A stretch of DNA of 9,094 bases. Origin: an uncultured Eggerthella sp. GTDB taxonomy: Bacteria; Actinomycetota; Coriobacteriia; Coriobacteriales; Eggerthellaceae. The stretch lies in contig CABRGJ010000017.1 in assembly GCA_902470405.1 (NCBI GenBank), positions 1 to 9,094 of the forward strand, written 5' to 3'. Made by a program: the position numbers and the translations under genes. This document shows positions 7,943 through 9,094 of the stretch, piece after piece. Each line of letters begins with the position of its first letter. Position 1 is the first letter of the stretch. The notes under the pieces were generated by a model, which was not told where the DNA came from, made no database searches, and saw only the letters and a list, made by a program, of their open reading frames with translations.

Positions 7943-8818
7943 TTATTTATTAGGCTCGACGCTGCCTTCAGCGAGCGCTACCGTAGCCCCCTTAGGCACC
8001 TGATAGATATCGCTCGATAGTAGGTCGCGCGTGGTACGCACACCATCGCGATAGTAGACGCGGAACGCTTCGGATACGTAGTATTGTTTGGTGGTGCCAT
8101 CCTTTGCGACCTCTTCATAGCGATCGACCACGCGGGAGGTCGCATCGATAGTGATGCCGTCCGTACGTGGCTTGCCGAGCAGATTCACGGTAACCGTTTG
8201 TCCGACAGCCTTTGCATAGATAGTGACAGGATAGTCCGTGTTGTTCTTTATCTGAAGATCTCGTTGGCCGTAGACAATGGTCGCATCGAGGCCGATAGGA
8301 GCATAATCGGAGGGCACCGAATGGGGATGGCGCTCGACGATTTCAAGATCTGCCTTCACTGCAGCGATGTAGATCGCGGTCGAAACCTGACAGATGCCGC
8401 CACCATCATCCTGGCTCAGTCCGCTGCTGTAGAGCACCGCAGCAGATTTGTATCCGCGCTCAGCAGAAGTTTCGCCCACTACTTCGTTGAAAGAGAAGGT
8501 GGCACCAGGTTCGATGACGTAGCCGTTCACTGCTTCTGCGGCGAGTCGAAGGTTTTCTGCTCGATCAGCATCTTCGCTTTGCGAGATCGCCTCATAGCTT
8601 CCGATGGTTTCCTGGTAATAGCCTGGTTCGACCACATGATCCTGTTCGATAGGATCCGCCTCAACAGGAGCGGGGGCAGCAAGCCAGTTCGCGCCACCGA
8701 ATGCGATGCAGCATGCGATGAGCAGTGAGCAACCCATGACAAGAATAGGGGCGCGTTGCGATTGGTGCGAACGCCTCGAGGCGGGAGAGGTAACACGTGT
8801 CTTGCGAGAGGCAGCCAT
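7943..8818 (-). CDS. VanW-family protein, membrane-anchored
   Basis: This protein of 291 residues has a basic cytoplasmic N-terminus (RKTR, SRRSHQSQR), one membrane segment at about 24-48 (ILVMGCSLLIACCIAFGGA) and an extracytoplasmic remainder. The VanW domain covers about 84-214: NGYVIEPGATFSFNEVVG (98-115), RGYKSAAVLYSSG (121-133), DGGGICQVSTAIYIAA (138-153) and ERHPHSVPSDYAPIGLDATI (162-181) are its signatures. The tail, YYVSEAFRVYYRDGVRTTRDLLSSDIYQVPKG, is the usual short beta extension of these proteins. ATG at 8818 overlaps the TAA of the upstream gene (TAATG), and AGAGGA 7 bases before it lies inside that gene, so translation is probably coupled. VanW was named from vanB-type glycopeptide-resistance clusters, but its biochemical role is unknown and most homologues, like this one, occur without van genes. 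A cell-envelope role is inferred. Confidence 0.93.
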   Translation of the reverse strand: MAASRKTRVTSPASRRSHQSQRAPILVMGCSLLIACCIAFGGANWLAAPAPVEADPIEQDHVVEPGYYQETIGSYEAISQSEDADRAENLRLAAEAVNGYVIEPGATFSFNEVVGETSAERGYKSAAVLYSSGLSQDDGGGICQVSTAIYIAAVKADLEIVERHPHSVPSDYAPIGLDATIVYGQRDLQIKNNTDYPVTIYAKAVGQTVTVNLLGKPRTDGITIDATSRVVDRYEEVAKDGTTKQYYVSEAFRVYYRDGVRTTRDLLSSDIYQVPKGATVALAEGSVEPNK

Positions 8819-9094
8819 TAGCCCATCCTCTCAACAGCATCGAGCTTGATGCGCTCGAAGCGCGTTAATACGCTTGATTGACGAAGCTTCGCAGCGATCT
8901 CTTTCGCCTTCTTGACATCGTTAGCTTTCACGTAGCAGGAAAGCCCGTCGAATTGAGCTTCACGAGACGCGTTCGCATTCGGCGCGATAGCAGCAGCCTC
9001 TTCATAGAGCATCGCAGCGATGGCATATGCTCCTTGATCGCGTAGTGCGGCTGCACGAGTGCTGAATTCTGCGAATGCTTCTGCGTCTGACTTT
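8818..9094 (-). CDS. TPR-like protein, C-terminal part only
   Basis: The frame is open to the window edge; 91 residues are visible, from KSDAEAFAEFSTRAAALRD to the stop at 8820-8818. The sequence is almost wholly helical with the spacing of tetratricopeptide repeats: QGAYAIAAMLYEEAAAIAPNA is one helix pair ending in the usual P, and ANDVKKAKEIAAKLRQ is the next with the A-K-x-x-A pattern. The apparent start at 9012 is an internal Met, because the frame continues upstream without a stop and without a ribosome site. It overlaps the VanW-family gene by one base (TAATG), so the two are made together; a scaffolding or adaptor role beside an envelope protein is possible but cannot be shown from this fragment. 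Confidence 0.7.
   Translation of the reverse strand, partial: KSDAEAFAEFSTRAAALRDQGAYAIAAMLYEEAAAIAPNANASREAQFDGLSCYVKANDVKKAKEIAAKLRQSSVLTRFERIKLDAVERMG

Noticed and set aside
8084..8728. Plus-strand ORF of 214 codons opposite the VanW-family gene
   Set aside because: The minus frame carries the clear VanW signatures; the plus frame matches nothing and has no ribosome site.

Overview
The window looks like a chromosomal segment of an anaerobic or facultative actinobacterium, most plausibly of the class Coriobacteriia (Eggerthella/Slackia/Cryptobacterium-like). This rests on roughly balanced base composition, clear Shine-Dalgarno sites, a Tat-exported flavodoxin lipoprotein, a VanW-family protein and a set of flavin and nicotinamide oxidoreductases. 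The taxonomic call is an inference, not a match.

Left part, 1-6201: a LysR-type regulator (minus strand, cut by the window edge) faces six plus-strand genes across a 122-base divergent region. These are a dienelactone-hydrolase-like alpha/beta hydrolase with a cysteine nucleophile; an AKR5-like aldo/keto reductase; a Tat lipoprotein with a flavodoxin domain; a small cytoplasmic NAD(P)H:FMN-reductase-like flavoprotein; a second, unrelated aldo/keto reductase; and an iron-alcohol-dehydrogenase homologue. The first three plus-strand genes are closely packed. The fourth follows an 84-base gap holding a 12-bp inverted repeat. The last two overlap by 8 bases behind a possible extended -10 promoter. 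The set recalls the E. coli yqhD-dkgA aldehyde-reductase operon and probably handles reactive carbonyl compounds or quinones. Its most unusual member is the last: it keeps the nucleotide-binding motif of the YqhD/butanol dehydrogenase family, but all four metal-ligand positions appear to be substituted.

Middle, 6202-6453: no convincing gene. It holds a hairpin built around repeated CGATCG, a short GC-rich palindromic patch and one doubtful Cys-containing minus-strand ORF.

Right part, 6454-9094, all minus strand. In transcription order: the end of a TPR-like protein gene; a VanW-family membrane-anchored protein coupled to it by a TAATG overlap; a PRC-barrel protein with an Ala/Pro-rich linker and a C-terminal extra domain; a good rho-independent terminator; and yqeY (GatB/YqeY domain), whose conserved C-terminus is split into another frame at a run of five A (coding strand).

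No tRNA, rRNA, CRISPR, IS element, phage gene or attachment site was seen.
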